DNA of 7,397 nt from Bdellovibrio sp. ZAP7 (lineage in GTDB: Bacteria > Bacteroidota > Bacteroidia > Flavobacteriales > Flavobacteriaceae). Below are positions 6,721 through 7,397 of the stretch, one piece after another. A program made the translations under genes and the position numbers. The DNA lies in assembly GCA_943324165.2 (NCBI GenBank), contig CALPKO020000057.1, positions 1 to 7,397 on the forward strand, written 5' to 3'. Within the stretch, counting starts at the first letter, position 1, and every line of letters begins with the position of its first letter. The notes beneath the pieces are model-generated. The model saw only the letters and a program-made list of their open reading frames with translations. It did not search any database and had not been told where the DNA came from.

Positions 6721-7397
6721 TGGAAAAGCGTAAATTAGGTTTCTGGCAAATTTGGAACATGAGTTTCGGTTTTCTAGGAATTCAATTCGGATTTGCCCTT
6801 CAGGGCGGATTCATGTCTCGAATATTTCAAACACTTGGCGCAGAGGTAGATGACATTCCAGGTTTATGGATTGCAGCCCCTTTAACCGGGCTTCTAGTTC
6901 AACCAATAATTGGGTATTTGTCCGATAACACTTGGAGTCCAAAATACGGAAGAAGAAAACCTTATTTTTTAATAGGAGCAATTTTAGCATCTGTTACCTT
7001 ATTTTTCATGCCGCATTCACCAGTTCTTTGGGTTGCAGCTGGATTATTATGGATTCTAGATTCTTCTATCAATATTAGCATGGAACCTTTTCGTGCGTTG
7101 GTTGCCGATAAATTACCAGAATCGCAACGTTCTAACGGATTTGTAATTCAAACATTGATTATTGGTATTGGAACTTGGATTGCAAGCAACTTACCTTGGT
7201 TAGTTACTAAACTTGGCGTAACCAACGAGGCTGATTCTGGTGTAATTCCGCCTTCTGTTGTTGTAGCTTTTTCAATTGGTGCATTTGTTTTTATAACTAG
7301 TATTATTTATACTTTACTTACTACAAAGGAAGATCCACCTCAAGATTTAGAATTATTTCATTCAGAAAAAAAAGAATCTCAGTTTATTCCAGATTTA
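6720..7397 (+). CDS. MFS sugar transporter, maltose/GPH-like, N-terminal part (truncated by window edge)
   Basis: The first 226 codons of an inner-membrane sugar transporter; the 3' end is outside the window. The visible part contains about six hydrophobic segments (roughly 10-30, 48-67, 82-97, 101-121, 141-160, 178-200), the N-terminal half of a 12-helix MFS protein, followed by the start of a charged central loop. Between helices 2 and 3 is the MFS motif G-Y-L-S-D (65-69) and G-R-R-K-P-Y (77-82). The opening W-Q-I-W-N-M-S-F-G-F-L-G-I-Q and the D-S-S-I-N-I-S-M-E-P-F-R stretch (114-125) resemble Bacteroidota maltose/maltooligosaccharide and sucrose-type carriers. The ATG at 6720 is chosen because the first helix begins soon after it. 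It would move sugar released in the periplasm into the cytoplasm, and it is probably followed outside the window by sugar-degrading enzymes. MFS assignment is sure; substrate is inferred from family resemblance and the sus context. Confidence 0.92.
   Translation, partial: MEKRKLGFWQIWNMSFGFLGIQFGFALQGGFMSRIFQTLGAEVDDIPGLWIAAPLTGLLVQPIIGYLSDNTWSPKYGRRKPYFLIGAILASVTLFFMPHSPVLWVAAGLLWILDSSINISMEPFRALVADKLPESQRSNGFVIQTLIIGIGTWIASNLPWLVTKLGVTNEADSGVIPPSVVVAFSIGAFVFITSIIYTLLTTKEDPPQDLELFHSEKKESQFIPDL

Noticed and set aside
1..7397. CRISPR array, insertion sequence, tRNA/rRNA or phage genes
   Set aside because: No regularly spaced direct repeats, transposase, terminal inverted repeats, tRNA-like folds or phage proteins were seen on either strand.

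Overview
The window looks like a carbohydrate-utilisation locus (PUL) from an AT-rich member of the Bacteroidota, most likely Flavobacterium or a close relative. The evidence is a SusC/SusD/SusE outer-membrane glycan-uptake set, Bacteroidota-type promoter motifs of the TAnnTTTG form, almost no Shine-Dalgarno sequences, and AT-rich spacers. Gene families were assigned from protein motifs read directly in the sequence. No database search was run.

Layout: the left 5 kb is one minus-strand operon transcribed right to left. It runs susC (TonB-dependent transporter), then susD (glycan-binding lipoprotein), then susE (surface lipoprotein, cut by the left edge). The gaps are only 19 and 34 bp. A roughly 400 bp divergent intergenic region (5083-5479) follows. 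It carries a perfect TAnnTTTG box for susC and, downstream of the predicted start point, a perfect 14-bp CG-centred palindrome typical of LacI-family operators. On the plus strand come a LacI-family regulator (5480-6514) and, after a 205-bp gap, the first 226 codons of a GPH/maltose-type MFS sugar transporter that runs off the right edge.

How the genes work together: SusD and SusE would capture oligosaccharide at the cell surface and SusC would import it into the periplasm with TonB energy. The MFS protein would carry the sugar across the inner membrane. The LacI protein would sense a sugar in the cytoplasm and control susCDE through the palindrome. The combination of susCDE, LacI and this MFS type matches flavobacterial maltose/starch loci. 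The substrate is therefore probably an alpha-glucan or maltooligosaccharide, but no glycoside hydrolase lies in the window to prove it.

The genes are a canonical system, not an undescribed one. The least explained sequence is the leader of the MFS gene. It holds four complementary arms in a chain (1:2, 2:3, 3:4) whose last arm includes the A of the start codon, the layout expected of an attenuator or translational switch. This is a hypothesis only.
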